NCBI GenBank assembly: GCA_020698575.1
Contig: CM036257.1
Span: forward strand, 20,661,520-20,725,519
DNA: 64,000 bases
Origin: Bostrychus sinensis
Lineage: Eukaryota; Chordata; Actinopteri; Gobiiformes; Eleotridae
Direction of reading: 5' to 3'
Below the pieces are notes generated by a model, which was given only the letters and a program-made list of their open reading frames with translations, searched no databases and was not told the origin of the DNA. How positions within the stretch are numbered: position 1 is the first letter of the stretch; each line of letters opens with the position of its first letter. This document shows positions 30,574 to 44,327 of this stretch, in pieces. The position numbers were made by a program, and so were the translations under genes.

Positions 30574-31754
30574 TTATTATTTATTTATGCATTTATGTAT
30601 TTATTTATTTTAAATGAACTACATTTGCATGTTACTTAGCTTTTCCATTATGTAACTGGCCATTTTTATAAATGCCAACAGGACAACCGTATAATAAACA
30701 TAACTAAAGAAATTACAGAATAAGATACGGGATGTATAAATGCAAGAAACACTAACAGATAAAAATATAATCAGCATATTAAATAAAATGCTCATGAAAG
30801 GAAACGCAGACCCTGACTTTTTATTTTATACAGTGACTTTTATTTTTATGCAACATCTATTTTTTCCGGTTTTGCTTTTTTAAGTAAACCTGACGAATGA
30901 GAGATAGCCCAAAGACTCCAGGCTCAAAACCACGCCTACTTTGTCCAGAACAAATCAATTTGAGTCTAATTTAGGCCTTCAGGCACTTGACTGTTTAGAG
31001 TCAGGTCAGTGTTACTGTGGGTAATATAAACAAATGGCAACGGATATCCACTTTAGAGGCACTTTTATTTTCTCAGATAACAAGTGACTCTTTTGAACTA
31101 TTGCTAAATATAGCTATCCTTTATGTTTAATACATTTTACATCAGTATTTAAAACATAGCAGGCAAGTTTAGTCCAGTGTGCCTCTACTCATCTCATACC
31201 ATTTAATCTGCCATCTCATCTTCAAGGATAAAATGAAACATTGCAATAATTACAGGTGAGTCATATTTTATAGGGCCACTTATAATATAATTAGATTGAT
31301 TCAGCTTCTAATCAGGACAAACTCAAAGGCGGGACTGTTTTATGTTTTTTTATTAGACAGTGAATGATTTTGTGGATGTTTGGTGGAACAGGTTTGAGGA
31401 AATATGAAAAGCATGGCGGAATGAGACTGAGACCTATCCTGACCAGCTTTTGAGTGAAGTCTGTATGGCCTTGATAGATTGATTGATTTGATATAAAACG
31501 TGAATGGAATCATGATTTTGCATTTTTTTATATAACATTATGTGAGGATGATTGTCAAAAATTCTCAGGGGTCTTAAGAAGTGTCATATCCAAAAGACAA
31601 CTCCTGCACAATTGTCCACAGTCTGTTGTGATAACATGGGTCCACGCTGGGCACTCCTTCCACTTTGCAAAGTCATGATTATAGTGTATAGGTCAATTAT
31701 TGGTTCTAAATTGCCTATTTGAATTGTGAATAGTTGGTTGTCTCTGTGTGGTGA
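30573..31754. other. Intergenic, nothing recognised
   Basis: AT-rich sequence upstream of the candidate esr2 promoter. I see no exon, RNA gene or element with clear ends here. Confidence 0.5.
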
Positions 31755-32310
31755 GCCAGCCTCTCTTACTTTCTTTTCAAAAGCAGGACATTCTTGTCAT
31801 CTGCAGTGCGTCTTACAAATGCAGAAGCTAATCTCCCATCAACACTAACCAAGATGGCAACAGAGCAAATTTAATAACTTTTCTCATCAGATTATTGGCG
31901 TTTAGTGCTTTCTTTTGTCACCTGTTCATGTTGTTGTTCAGTCCTCTGTTGGATTTTTGTCTTTGTCCTGTTTCCATTATAACAGTAAAGTCTCCTTGAG
32001 CCAAAACAAACCGACTTTTTACCACAAGTCGTTGAACAAATGGCTTCTGCTGTCCCCATTCAGAAACAAGTACAGAGCTGAACATAATCTGGTGTTTTCT
32101 TGCAAAAACCGGCAAGAATTCACTGTATTTGTTTTGCTTACAGGTCAGCAGTGCACTGCTCATGTCCTGCACTTCCTTTTCTCTGATTGGTTACTCCGCC
32201 TGTCATTGTTCCACCCATAGAAACAAAACTTACACAAAGAAGTACCAGACTAACCTCTTTGTATAGAATAGGAAAAGAGTTTGTCTGGCCAGGCTGGATT
32301 CCCTTCCTGT
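31755..32310 (+). repeat. Dispersed repeat, copy 1 (inverted partner at 55287-55822)
   Basis: It shares many ordered phrases with the reverse complement of 55287-55822, including 'actttcttttcaaaagcag', 'cagcagtgcac', 'tttctatgggtggaac'-type sequence and 'agtctggta'. Identity is moderate with small gaps. No coding frame is preserved and the class was not identified. Confidence 0.7.
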
Positions 32311-32924
32311 CCATTTATCCAGGCTTGGGACCAGCACAAAGAGTACACTGGCATGTGACCCCTTGTGGCTGAATTACAACCATGCAATTGGTGAGTAGTG
32401 CATACATAAAACACTAGAAGCACTGACAGAGTAAAGACCTCTGCCAAGGCATTATAGTAATTCGAGAGTACCTGTAAAAATCCCTTGTGGCTGTGTCTAT
32501 GAGGCAGCTGGCCTTATTTCCCGGTGGAAAATTTTTGTCTAGATCCACTCCAAATCATTTCTTTCCTGGCCCAGTACCTTTTCATTTTATCAAATTTGAC
32601 CATTACTTTTGAGATATCCTGCTAATAAACCAGCCAATGCCAACTTAATAACTCGGAAAGGGAATGAATATATATATTGTTAAAAATTAGATGTATGTAC
32701 TAATCTTAATACTACAATGTTGCCATTTTGTACAGCTACAAAGATTGTTCTCATCAGAGTAAGATGTAAAGCCAGGTGTTTCATGGGGAGCAGCCGTTTG
32801 ATCGTGCGCCAAACAAAATGACCTTGAAGTGATTAGGTTATAGCTGTGCTCAGATCTGCTGCATAAGGATACTGTGAGTTCTCACTTTGAATGTAGCTGA
32901 CAACAAATACATGCACACGTCTCA

Positions 32925-32981
32925 TTGTGTGTGTGTGTGTGTGTGTCTGTGTGTTTCGTCTCATTGTGTGTGTGTGTGTTT
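32925..32981. repeat. (GT)n microsatellite, duplicated
   Basis: Two GT runs separated by a short direct repeat of 'tctcattgtgtgtg'. Confidence 0.85.
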
Positions 32982-33334
32982 GGTCAAAGACTTAAGCTTT
33001 ATTAAATGTTTACTGGGCAGAAAAGCGGAAGTTACAACCTGAGCCTTCCCTTGGGCTCATTAACAGAGAGGAAATAGCAACAAACAGAATGTTACCTTAT
33101 TGTTTCCAATGGGACAAGGCTTTTCATGGGACAGTTAGAGGTGTCCACCATACAGGACAGTAACGTCTGGATGGCAATTATTATCAACAAATGGCACGAC
33201 TATTTTAGCAAAAACTGAGAAAGAACTGAAAACATCATTAACAGGGAACAGAGCGTTTTGTGGAGGCAGATGATAAACTTTATTTTTGCCTGGTAACCTT
33301 CTATGGCATTTGCATTGCACAAATGAGCATTATA

Positions 33335-33570
33335 AAAAGCTCTAATTATGACAAACAATGGTTAAATTAAATCTGTGCAAAGTTTTGTCTTAATCAATAA
33401 AATATCAAGACATAATGAAACTCCAACTCACAAAGCTGAATATGTCCTACAAAATATACCCAGACATTTGCAGCAATACTCACTAATACTCTGTGGTACT
33501 TGATTACTCATTTATACAATTAACAGGCCATTTATTCTGAAAGGCAGCAAATATTTTTAATCTCTTAACA
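33335..33570. repeat. Direct repeat, left copy
   Basis: It matches 37675-37910 in the same orientation: 'atggttaaatt', 'aataaaatatcaaga' versus 'aataaaatgtcaaga', 'caattaacaggccattt' versus 'caattaggccattt', and 'gcagcaaatat'. The two copies bracket a LINE and several AGT arrays. Confidence 0.7.
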
Positions 33571-33679
33571 AGTATTAGTATGAGCATGTGTTTTCTGACC
33601 CTAGTAATAGCAGCAGTAAAGTTGTAATAGTAGTAGTCAGTAGTAATAGTAGTTGTGCAATTGCAAACAAATTTGTTAA

Positions 33680-36600
33680 AAAATTACAGTATTACTTGAA
33701 TAATCCTTCGAGATGGCAGTTTCAACATAAATGGTTACAAGATAAAGACTTGGTGAGATATTTAGGAAAACAAATTGATGAGTTGTTTTAAATCAATACT
33801 ACTCAAACAATGGCATGTACAAAATGGGAAGCATTCAAGGCCTTCCTCAGAGAACATATAATCAGCTATACAGGTTCTAACTCAAAAAAGAAAAAGAAGA
33901 GAGGTTGGGTTGCAATTAGAAACTAAAATAAAAGTACTTCAAGTTAAAGTAAATAGGGACAGTGATCGTCAGTTGGAAAAAGAATTATTGGTTTTGAGAG
34001 CTGAAAATAATAAATATCTGCTTTTAGAGCTGCAGTGTTTCTTGCGACTGAAACAAACATTTTATGAGCAGGATGATCAGGCTGGCTAACTACTGGCATG
34101 GCAAATAAAACAACTGGACTCTAAATTACTGATCACATCTGTTTTGTCAAATGTGCAGACCCAGAAAAAAATAATGATGCATTTAAGGATTTTATTAAGA
34201 ACTATACAAAGCACAAAAAAGTTAAACTCCATGATTTTAAACACTTTTCTAAATAAATCAGATATGCCTAGTATTTCAAATGAAAAAAAAAGAAAAAAAG
34301 ACTTCAATTTAGAAATTACCAAAGAAGAGGTAGGACATGTCATTGACCATATGAAATCTGGGAAAAGAGCGGGTCTGTATGGCCTCCCAATAGAGCTGGA
34401 CAAGAAATTTAAAGATAAACTACTGACCCCTCTCTTGGACATGTTTACAGAAATCGTCCAGTCAGATTATCTTCCCCCTGTGCTGCCAGAGCTAGGAAAA
34501 CCCCCAAATAAATGTGAGAACATACAACCCATTAGTCTGTTAAATTTAGATCTGAAAACCATTTCTAAACTGCTGGCAAAGCGATTGCAAAGGAATTTGC
34601 TGAATATAGCTGATCAAGATCAAATGGCTTTGTTATGGGGAGGCAAGGCTTTCACAATGTAAGGAGAGTATTAAATATAACTCACTATAAAAAAGATTCA
34701 ACAGATACATCACTCCTATCATTAGATGCCAAAAAGGCTCTATCTTTTTCAGGTTTTAGAAAGATTTGGATGTGAGAAACATTTCATAAAATGGGTTAAA
34801 GTACTCTATGAAAATCCCTCAGCTGATATAATAACTAACAGAAACATTTCTAAACCAATAATGATAAACCAAGGATGCAGACAGGGTTGTTTACTTTCTC
34901 CTGTGTTGTTCACTTTAGCAATAGAAATGTTTGAAATGGCAATACGCTCTGACACACAACTTAGCCGAATTTCTGTTGGACAAGCTGGACATAGCTGTCT
35001 GCAGATGATGTGATTTTATTTCTGTCAAACTTAAACAAATGAATACAGCCTATTGTTGAATTAATTAGGTCATTTAGTGAAATTTCAGGTTACAAAGTAA
35101 AATAAACAAAGTCTTCTAATTTCTTATTGAACACAAATAAGAGAGCCTGCCCACTCCCAGATGTAATACAATGTACTGTAGTAACACAATCTGAATATCT
35201 AGCAACACAAATGTGAGCTGATCCTGAACAAGTGGTTGGAATCTTCAATCTTTTAATGCCACAAGTTCATAACTCAGTTGATAGATGGATGACGCTACCA
35301 ATATCTATGACTGGAAGAATTCATAAATATAAAAAATTAACATATTACCAAAGATACTTTCTTTGTTTCATAACATCTTCTTACCACCTACTCTTGGATT
35401 TTTTCTTTGCAAATTAGGAAGATGTTAGTACATTTTATATGGAATAACAGGAGGTCAAGACTCTGTTTGTCTATATCATATTTACCATATTTATATTTAT
35501 TGTGGAGGCTTAAAATGCCCAAACTTTAAGTTGTATTACTGGGCTGCACAGCTGAGGTACTATAATGCTTTATTACACCAATCACTCTCCACATTAGAGA
35601 GACATGGAAATTCAAGCATTAAACCTGCCTCTTCCTGCCTCCATGTACTGCAAATACAATGAGAAAGTTATTGAGACAAAACGCAATTCTTAAAAACATG
35701 ATAAGAGTATGGAGTGACGTAAATACATTTTTAAATGAGCCATGCTTTATATCTCATATCAGTCCAATATGGGGCAACCAATTATTTCTATCTGGTAGAG
35801 CGGGTGAAACATTTAAATTGTGGAAAGCCAAAGGCCTTGGAATGATTCAAGATCTTTATTTACCAGAATATGATCTACTTATAACCTTTCAGGAGCTGCA
35901 AATCAAATATAACTTAGAAACATTTCTTTAAAAACCTCCCACTCATAAGTTTTATAAGGGTAATTCAAAATAATGTGGTTAAAAGCCTGTTCCATCAGCT
36001 TTGGAGAAAATGCTGATAAAAGATAGTAAAAAAAAATAAAAAAATTATAATTTAATGATATCTCATGTTTCTGAGAACTCTCATGATAGACTCAGTGCTC
36101 GGACTGAACACTTGTTGTTAGGATTATCAGAGGAAGATTGGCAAGATGCATGTTCTTTGGCTTATAATAGATTTATAAATACACATCTCAAAATGATCCA
36201 CTTCATTGGTTATTGTGATTATATGTGACACCAGTGGACCTCAGCAGGTATAACAAAGATATATCTGATGTATGCTCAAAATGTACAGAATGTAGAGGAA
36301 CTCTGGTTCTCTGTATGTGGTACTGCAGGCGAACGACACTGATTTGGGAAGATGTGGGGGATGTAATTGATAAAATGATTTCTAAACAAATATTACTAGA
36401 TCCAAGGCTGGTTTTGTTTGGTTTGTACCCAGAGAAACACAACTATACTAAAAATGAGCAAGCATTTTTAGACCTCATTATACGTAATGCCAAATGGTGT
36501 ATTGCATTATTTTGGAAGAAAGTTCACAGACTGACCCGGCACATGTTCTCTGCCCTACACTAGAGAAGATTACACATGTACTGAAGAGCAGACAACAGTC

Positions 36601-36872
36601 TGAAAGCATCTGGAACCCATTTATTATACACTGTATATGACAGACCAGATGACTAAGGACGTGGACACTGTGCTTCTTAAACATGGACATTTTTTGTATG
36701 CACATGTGTACATTATGAAAACTGCACTAATAATTGTTATTTAATAAATAAGATTTGTGGCAGGTACTTTAATAACTCTGTGATAGGAACTTTGTATTGT
36801 TTGTTTCATGTTTGTGCACGTTTAAGATATTGGTAAAATCCCAATAAAGTATTCTGGCAAAAAAAAAAAAAA
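33680..36872 (+). mobile_element. Degenerate L1/Tx1-type LINE, 5' truncated
   Basis: A non-LTR retrotransposon copying itself by target-primed reverse transcription; this copy is dead. The plus strand reads successive fragments in several frames: the region before the reverse transcriptase (WLQDKDLVRYLGKQIDELF), reverse transcriptase blocks (QPISLLNLDLKTISKLLAKR; then INQGCRQGCLLSPVLFTLAI, with LSPVLF from the conserved palm region), and C-terminal parts (GLGMIQDLYLPEY; CRGTLVLCMWYCRRTTLIWE). Stops and frameshifts interrupt it throughout. The 3' end has AATAAA at 36843 and a poly(A) tract at 36859-36872. The endonuclease part is missing. AGT arrays flank both sides. Confidence 0.88.
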
Positions 36873-37271
36873 TAGTAATGTTATTTTCCAGTAACAGTAC
36901 TTTTGATCTTAGTAATAGCAGCAGCATAGCTCTAATAGTAAGTAGAAGCGGCTATTGTAGCAGTAGTAACAGTGATGGAGGTGGTAACAGTAAAAATAAT
37001 CGTAGTAATAATAGTTGTGTAATTGCAAAAACTAGTTTCAAACATACTGTATTACTTTTTTATTTTTACTCAAGTACTCAGGTAATATGTGTGTTGACAA
37101 CTTTTAGTTCTACTTATGTAATTTTTTCGGTAAGTTTTTTATAAACCTTAATAGCAGCAGTAGTTTCAAATAGTAGTGATAATAAGTAGTAACAGTAGCT
37201 GTAGTAGCAGTAACAGTGATGGAAGTTGTACTAGGAAAAATAACTGTAACAGAAGTCTTTGTTGTGCAATT

Positions 37272-37306
<35 letters not shown>

Positions 37307-37674
37307 TTACCGTTATTTTTGTCAACTACTTTTACTTTTAATTGCGTGCTTAACAGCACCTTTACTATAAGGTATTTTATTACCTTTGTAATAGCAGCTG
37401 TAGTTGTAATAGTAGTGAATGTAATAGTAATAGTAGCAGCTGTAGTAAAAGTGGTGGAGGTGAAAATAGGAATAATAAAAATAGCAGTCATGCAAAAAAA
37501 ATTACAAAAACTACTTTCTAAAGTACTATAACTCAATACTTTTAAAAACTTTTTAAAATAATATTTTGTCTACTACATATACTTCTACTTGAGTAATAAC
37601 ATTTGCAGTAACAGTACTTTTACTAAGGTACACATTTAGAGAATATATCTTCCACTTGGTTATAAAAAAACGTA
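36873..37674. repeat. Cluster of AGT-type arrays with poly(A)
   Basis: Degenerate AGT/AGC trinucleotide blocks repeat with a linker resembling 'gttgtgcaattgcaaa' (about 33652, 37013, 37260). One block holds an A tract of about 30 bp (37274-37303). The linkers show that these are copies of one composite unit. Confidence 0.65.
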
Positions 37675-37910
37675 TTTTGATTAATAATGATCGCAAACGA
37701 TGGTTAAATTTCATCGATGCAATGTGTTCCTTCATTAATAAAATGTCAAGAAACAATGAAAACCCAACTTACAAAACTTCAAATAATTTGTTACAGAAAT
37801 GACCCTGCCATTTGCAACACTAAGTAACTCCTTAAAACTACGATGAATCATTTGTACAATTAGGCCATTTGTTCTGAAAAGCAGCAAATATATTTATTAA
37901 GAGTTTAATT
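37675..37910. repeat. Direct repeat, right copy
   Basis: Partner of 33335-33570 at a distance of about 4.34 kb; see that entry for shared phrases. Confidence 0.7.
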
Positions 37911-38264
37911 TTGTGAGTAATGAAAGATAAACTCAAATGGACTGTTAATGTGATGAGCTCTGTCCCCTCACGTACCTGCACTGAGCCCGTTTCTTCCCAC
38001 TGAGATAATCTTTGTCACATTTTAAGTGCAGTTGTTTGGCTTCATCAAGTCAATCATGCACCGTTAGAGCTTGTGTTGTTTATGAAGACAGTCTGTGGTA
38101 AAAGTCTCACCTGACCTCCACAACAGGTCCGTTAGCTACTGTTATGGCAAAACAAAGACAGAAACATCTAAATATACACCATGTACTAGAAACACAAGCA
38201 GTAATTTGCCAATAGTTAGCCCTAGAGCGGTGTGTACTTTTATTCATTCAAGTTATAAATGGAG

Positions 38265-39147
38265 CAGTGGTGGGAAGCTACCAGGTATGTTTACTGTGTA
38301 CTTCACTTTTATCAAAATTTGCCTGGCAAGTGCTAAAACATGCTTAAGTATTTTTTAAATGAGGTGAAACAAAGTATTTTAAACGTAGTAAGAGTATGTA
38401 GCAGTAATAATGGCAGTAGTAGTTGTAATAGTAGTAGTAGTAGTAGTAACAGTAATAGTGTGGATGTAGTAGTAGCAGCAGTAGCAAGGGGTGCCGTCAT
38501 GGGGAGAAAGGTTAGGATGATTTCAAGGGCCCATGACTGACAGGGGCCCAGGAAAAACCTATAATAATAATAATATGAGTTTAGCTTACTTTGCGATGAT
38601 AGGGCCCAATGTTAGAGCTTTTCAGGGGCCCCAGAAAAACTCGCAGTGCCCCTGAGCTGTAATAATGGTAAGTAAGTAATTAAGTAAGTAAGTAAACTAT
38701 ATTTATATAACACATTTCACAGATAAAGATCACACAGTGCTTTACAAAGTGCAGCAATGTGTAAAAAAGAAAACATTTAAAACTACAAAGCTAAAGTAAT
38801 GTTAAAGACAACAATAAAACATAAAACCCAGTCAACTAAAGGCTTGTCTAAATAAAAGTGGGGTTTTCTTTAGCTGTTTTTTAAATGAATTAATAGAGCC
38901 AGCCACACAGTAGCAGCAGTACTGGTAGTAATAGTAGCTGAGGTAGCAACTTCCTAATCTAATCTCTAACGTATTTGTACTATTACTAGTAACAGTACTA
39001 TGTATGTTTTGAACTTTACATCCATTACTTGTACTGCTCCTCGAGTAATATTTTTTGTCAAATATTTTAGCTTAGCTTTAGATGGGAAATATCATCTTGC
39101 AGTAACAGTACATTTACTTTGGTTTTGGAGTACTTCTTCCACCTCTG
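38265..39147. mobile_element. AGT-carrying hAT-like element
   Basis: The ends CAGTGGTGGGAAGC and TTCTTCCACCTCTG are inverted repeats. Flanks aaatggag (38257-38264) and aaatggtg (39148-39155) match at 7 of 8. The interior contains AGT arrays (38400-38480, 38910-38945) and a dispersed repeat at about 38670-38900. Confidence 0.75.
38670..38900. repeat. Dispersed repeat nested in the 38265-39147 element
   Basis: Phrases such as 'tatttatataacacattt' and 'cagtgctttacaaagtgc' are characteristic of a frequent teleost dispersed repeat. Its ends are not resolved. Confidence 0.45.
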
Positions 39148-39299
39148 AAATGGTGACTTGTGGATACGTCATGCAAAGGTGGAGTTAAAGATGAGGTTAA
39201 AAAAACAGAAAGAAAAAGCAAAGCAAAACAAAGCTGCAGCATATTTCTCATCTGCTTTATAAAACATGAAAAAGCCGATTGTAAGCTGTTATTGCCATT

Positions 39300-39830
39300 G
39301 TCTGTAGGATCACCATAAAGATACTCATTCAGTATTTTGGGCTTTTTTACAGGGAATGATGGATCCAGATGTTACTTCACCATAGCGTCGCCTGGCCACT
39401 GTTCCTGTGTGTTCGCCTGGGAGTCCCTAAAAGAGAATTTTCACCTGTGCCATTTTCCCTCTGTAAAAAAAAGGCTTTCAGTGTCTCAGCCTAGTGCCAC
39501 ACCTGCCTAGATAATCATTCAGAAAATCACTATGTGCTCATTTCTCACCTCTCAAAATCCAATTTGAGCGATTACATTTTGCGGCGGCCTATCCAGAGGC
39601 TCATTTGACATTAACAGCTAATGGAGCACAGTCTTTACATTGGCAGAGACCCTACTTAAGTGCACCACGGGTTACAGGGGGGCAAATTGTGCTCCGAGAC
39701 ATGGCCCTGGCTTTTCCTTTTGGATTACAGGGAGGTGAAAGAGCAATTTTGGACCAAATGGAGCTTTTAACCCTTAGATTTTTTGTGATGGCTCATAACT
39801 AATAATCATCACAGGGATTTCGTGGCAGGT
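39300..39830. promoter_or_regulatory. Non-repetitive segment, possible conserved enhancer
   Basis: This stretch between repeats is free of repeat phrases, less AT-biased, and rich in TAAT/ATTA-type words (ataatcattcag, gcgattacatt, aataatcatcaca). It has no coding frame with splice signals. An enhancer is inferred from composition only. Confidence 0.25.
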
Positions 39831-40974
39831 GTCATGCTTTGGTCAAGTAAGAGTATTTTTACTTCAAAATAATATTACTCAAATATAACTAAAAAGTATG
39901 TTGCAATAAAACTACCCTTAAAAGTACAATTTACTTCAAAAGGTTATTCAAGTAAATGTAACTCATTATTACCTACCTCTGTAAAGGATCAACAATGGGT
40001 CTGTGGTTTCAAACTTTTTCAACATTTTGGAGGGATGTAAAGTTGCCGAGTTGAGTGTTAGAAAGATGTTTTTGGAAAACAAATGTTAAGTTTCATAATG
40101 TCAGAGTATTTTTCTAAAGATGTTTTGAAGAAAGTGTTTTGGGACGGAAACAGCTGGCACAAAGAAAGGAGAAGTCCAGTGTGCCCAGGGAGAGATGGAT
40201 CCATTAATAAGAGGAACACAGAGGACCTCCAAAGACCTGCTGTCCTCCTCATGGGTCTGCATGCGATGGGTCAGGTCAATCCAAAAAATACATGTAGTCA
40301 GTTTAAATAATAGTAGCTAAAAAGCACTTCAACACATTCTGCATGATGTCTTTATATAGCTCTATAATGGAAAGTTAAATACATTTGCAGTATTTTTATC
40401 AATTACTTCAAGAATGAGAAGTTCGTGACCTTGACTCTGCACTGGTCCCAGGTCAGAGATCACAGTGACCTGTCAGTCCCGGGACAGGGCACGCTTTGTA
40501 GAAGTGAGAGTGGGAAGTGGTTGCTGATATTGTAGCAGCCTGGCACCAGAGGTGACTCTGAGGGCAAAACCATGGCGATGGCTGTGGGAAATTTGTTTTG
40601 GTGACGTAAACACAACATTATGTCCTGAGTCTGTCACTGTTTAGGCCAAATATGAAATTTGAACTATTCATATTTCCACAAACTATGTTCACCTTCAGCC
40701 AAGGTGTAAAATCAATTGAAAGTACACATTTGTGAATGTTTTTTGTAACAACAAAAAAATGACATATTTGTTTTTCTGTAAACATTTCCACTCACTCCTT
40801 AAACCTAACATGACGAGAGGGTGATGTGTGGTTGTAAAACTTGCTTTATTAACGACCAGCTTTCATTTAGGCAAACAGCTGTATTCTGTATTAGACAGGA
40901 GGGCAAAAGCTAGACACCAATGCAAGATATGTTCCTCTGTGGTGTAGTCATGTTTTAATGGAGTGGTAGTAGTC

Positions 40975-41130
40975 CACCAAACCCCACTACTGGCATTGCT
41001 TACTGTTGTTGTGTCCTTGGCAAGACACTTCACCCACCTTGCCTGTATGCATGTGTGAGTATGTTTGGTGGTGGTTGGGGGGTCGGAGGCACAGATTGGC
41101 AGATTCATCAGACTGCCCCAGGGCAGGGCA
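40975..41130. repeat. SINE fragment
   Basis: 'ggcattgcttactgttgttg' followed by 'tgtccttggcaagacacttc' matches the body of the tRNA-derived SINE at 61147-61260, here without its tRNA head. Confidence 0.5.
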
Positions 41131-41869
41131 GTTAGTGTCTGAGCTTCATGTAAAGATGATGTCCCAGTGAGGTTAAGGTTAGAGCCAGGGCACAGCAGGA
41201 CCTACATTCTGCAGTAATTATCTTCACTGTTCTCTATGGACCGGGGCACACAGGTACTTTCACAAATGCACAGGTACCTATGTTCCCCAATACCTATGTT
41301 CCCCAGTTCATAGACCAGGGAACATATGCACCCCAGTAAATGTTGTTACAGCCCAATGAATTAAATTACATTATATTAGTAAGATGCAACATGATCAAGA
41401 GCCTCAGTGTATCTATCTATGTGTCCCCACACAAACAGAGTGAATGCTGGGTAATAGTGGTGCAGATGTACAGTATGTGAGCTGAAAAACAGAGGAGAAA
41501 GATGGAGGACTGTGTGTACTTTGGATGTTTTGCTGCCTGCTTCCTGTAACAGACTCAAGAGGTTATTTATTGCTGCCGAACGCTGTTCCTCGCATTCTCG
41601 TCAGGAACAGGCCGTGATGTGGGAGTAATGCTGCTCCTCCGAAAACCAATTAAAACCGTCCGGAAAAATAGGCAGCATCCCCCAAATCAGCGTCACCATT
41701 ATACAACTTCAGAAAAAAAAAAAAAAAAAAAAAAAAACGTCTTTTTTAGATGGGACAGAGATGGTTCAAGTTCATCATTTCTGCTGTCGATGTTTACCAC
41801 AGCAATTCTGGATTTATTTTATCTTTTACATGGATCTTAATGGACTAAGATGAGCTTTTACTAAATAAG

Positions 41870-42411
41870 AATAAAACAGGAACTAATCCAGGATCATAAC
41901 CAGGACTACATTCGGACAAAGCCAGAATTAAACCTATTGACTATAACTGGAAGAGACTAGACCTGTACTAGGGCAAGATTAATCTAGGACTAAATATGGA
42001 CTAAACCAGCACCAAGGGCTTAACCAAGACTAAATCTGGACCAAAACCAGGAATACCAGGAATAAAAAGACTGACACTAGGACACAACGTGGACTAAACC
42101 AGAAATAATCTAGGACTAAATAAGGACTAAACCAGGAATAATGTAGGACTAAACCGTGTCTGAACCAGGACTAAACCAGGTCTAAATCGGAGCTAATCCA
42201 GGACTAAACCTGGGCTAATCTAGGACTAATTTTGGATTATACCAGGTCTAATCTAGGACTAAACCAGAACTAATCAAGGACTAAACCAGTCTAATCTAGG
42301 ACTAAACCAGGACTAAATCAGCACATAAGAAAACTACCTCTACATTAAACTGATTCAGCCCAGAAAAAGACTCCAGAGTACCACCAGTGGAACCACAGTT
42401 GAGAACCACTG
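41870..42411. mobile_element. hAT-like element with AGGACTAAACC minisatellite
   Basis: About 460 bp of degenerate 11-12 bp units (aggactaaaccagg) is followed by the terminus 'cagttgagaaccactg' ending at 42411. It is the inverted form of the array in 48717-49869. The left end was not found. Confidence 0.6.
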
Positions 42412-44327
42412 TCCAACCCAGCCCTAATAAAAATACAGTATTAATTACATGTTATGGGTGAAATCAATTGAAAAGGCCTGTTTTACATAAGACGTCCCAG
42501 GACCGTTGCAAGGTTAAAAGCTCTTTAATGCTCTTTAAAGCTTGAGTTTCACATCAACAGTAACTCTTGTGGTCCTGACTGTGGAGAGGTAGTGGGAGAG
42601 ACGGCAGCCACGCGATGATTTACTGCCCCGGGACAGATTAAAAGCTCCTCTCTGGTTTAAATCTGGGCTAACATTTTGATTTGAACATTACCAGTATAGA
42701 GTTTGACTGTTTATAAAAGAGGATTGTTCAGCTGATCTTGAACTTATTTCCTTGATAAATATCTGCGTAATGTAAGACATGAAAATAAAAATATGAATGT
42801 CACTTGATCAAAATTCAGCGTCCAGGAAACGCATAAAAACTGACAGATGATCAAATGAATCCAGGCACAGGGAGCTGAAAGCCAGTGCAGACTACTCTCT
42901 GTGCCTGCTCAAATGGAAACCAAACCACTTGGCACGAATTTTTTTTAACAAAAAAGTGCGCTGTTGTCTGAATTATGACTGGTGTGGAGTGCCAGTACCC
43001 CCTAGTGGATGATGTAGGAAGTTACAATACCAGGCAGGTATCTGACAATTTACAGATTGGGCTTTGTTTAATTCAGTGTCTGTATATAACAAGTTTGTTT
43101 AAGGCAAGACACTACAGGTTTACTATTACAGACATCAGTGTGAGACTTTTCCTGTAAATTACTGACATAAATGTAGGAAAAAAATGTTTGCAAAATTGCA
43201 AATTTTGCAGAGTTTATGTTTTCATATAAAAATCAGGCTTTATACAGTATGTGTAAAAATGTGCAACTTTGCATACTTTTCAAAAAACAAAATCTGAATA
43301 TTAAATAAAGGTAGGTTAAAAATTCTTAAATCATTTTCTCAACATGTTCTATAAACATTCTTTTACAGGGGGGATTATAGATAAATTTCTCTTTCCATAA
43401 ATTGGAAAATGCTGACAATAGCCTTAAAAAACAAATACATTTTTGCCTTTTTTGTCAAAAAAAATAAAAAATAAATAAATAAATAAAAAATAAAAATCAG
43501 ACTAGGAATTACATCAACAAATCCTTCTGTAAAAATATAGTTAAATTCAAGACTGTCAAGTGTCTTCCCTTAAATAAAAAATGACTCCCTTTTAAATGAT
43601 GTATATGACTCTTATGACTACTAAACGTGTACATACACAAAACAGATATGTCCTTAGAAATAGAGGTTTCTCTGTCATCCAGATAACAATTAAATAAAGG
43701 AAAATAAAAAAGCCATTTTGAGGTAGACATTTTAAAAACAAAGTGGGTGGTGGTGCTGACTTGGCTCACTCAATTTTAAGCATTAATAAAAAACACTAAG
43801 CACTAAAGACACTAAGCAAAAAATGAAGCATGTCATATCTTCAGAGACACTTGGTGGACGTTGCTCTGATGAAAGAAGTGCAGTGGACTGTGAACACTAA
43901 TGGGATCTTGACAATATAATTAACTAATGACGCTTGTGGAGAGACAGCACTCTGTCACCAGACACCCCACACCCCCACCCCGCCCCCCTTGACCCCTCCC
44001 CCTTCAGTCTGGCCCCTCCCCCTCAGCCCCTCACCTCACATCTGCTGCCCTCCTCTCTGCTCCGTTTTCACATTTAACTCATTACTTCATAATTTTGTTT
44101 CTTTGAAGTGTGTAATGTGAGGAGGAAAGAGTGTGAACAACAGCATCCTTTGGTTTGGGTCTCGTGTCTCTCTCTCGTGTCAGTGCACCTGTTCCCTGAT
44201 GCTGGACTTACTCTGTGTTTGTTTACATTCATTTATCTTCTATTGCTTTTCACTCTAGATTTAGATTTAGATTGTTCTGATATAAATGTTTGTTGTGGTT
44301 TAGTTAGTATTATTATTGAGTTTGGGT

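Noticed and set aside
33335..37910. LTR retrotransposon with direct terminal repeats
   Set aside because: The enclosed coding fragments are of non-LTR L1/Tx1 type with its own poly(A) tail, and no integrase, protease or primer-binding site was seen.
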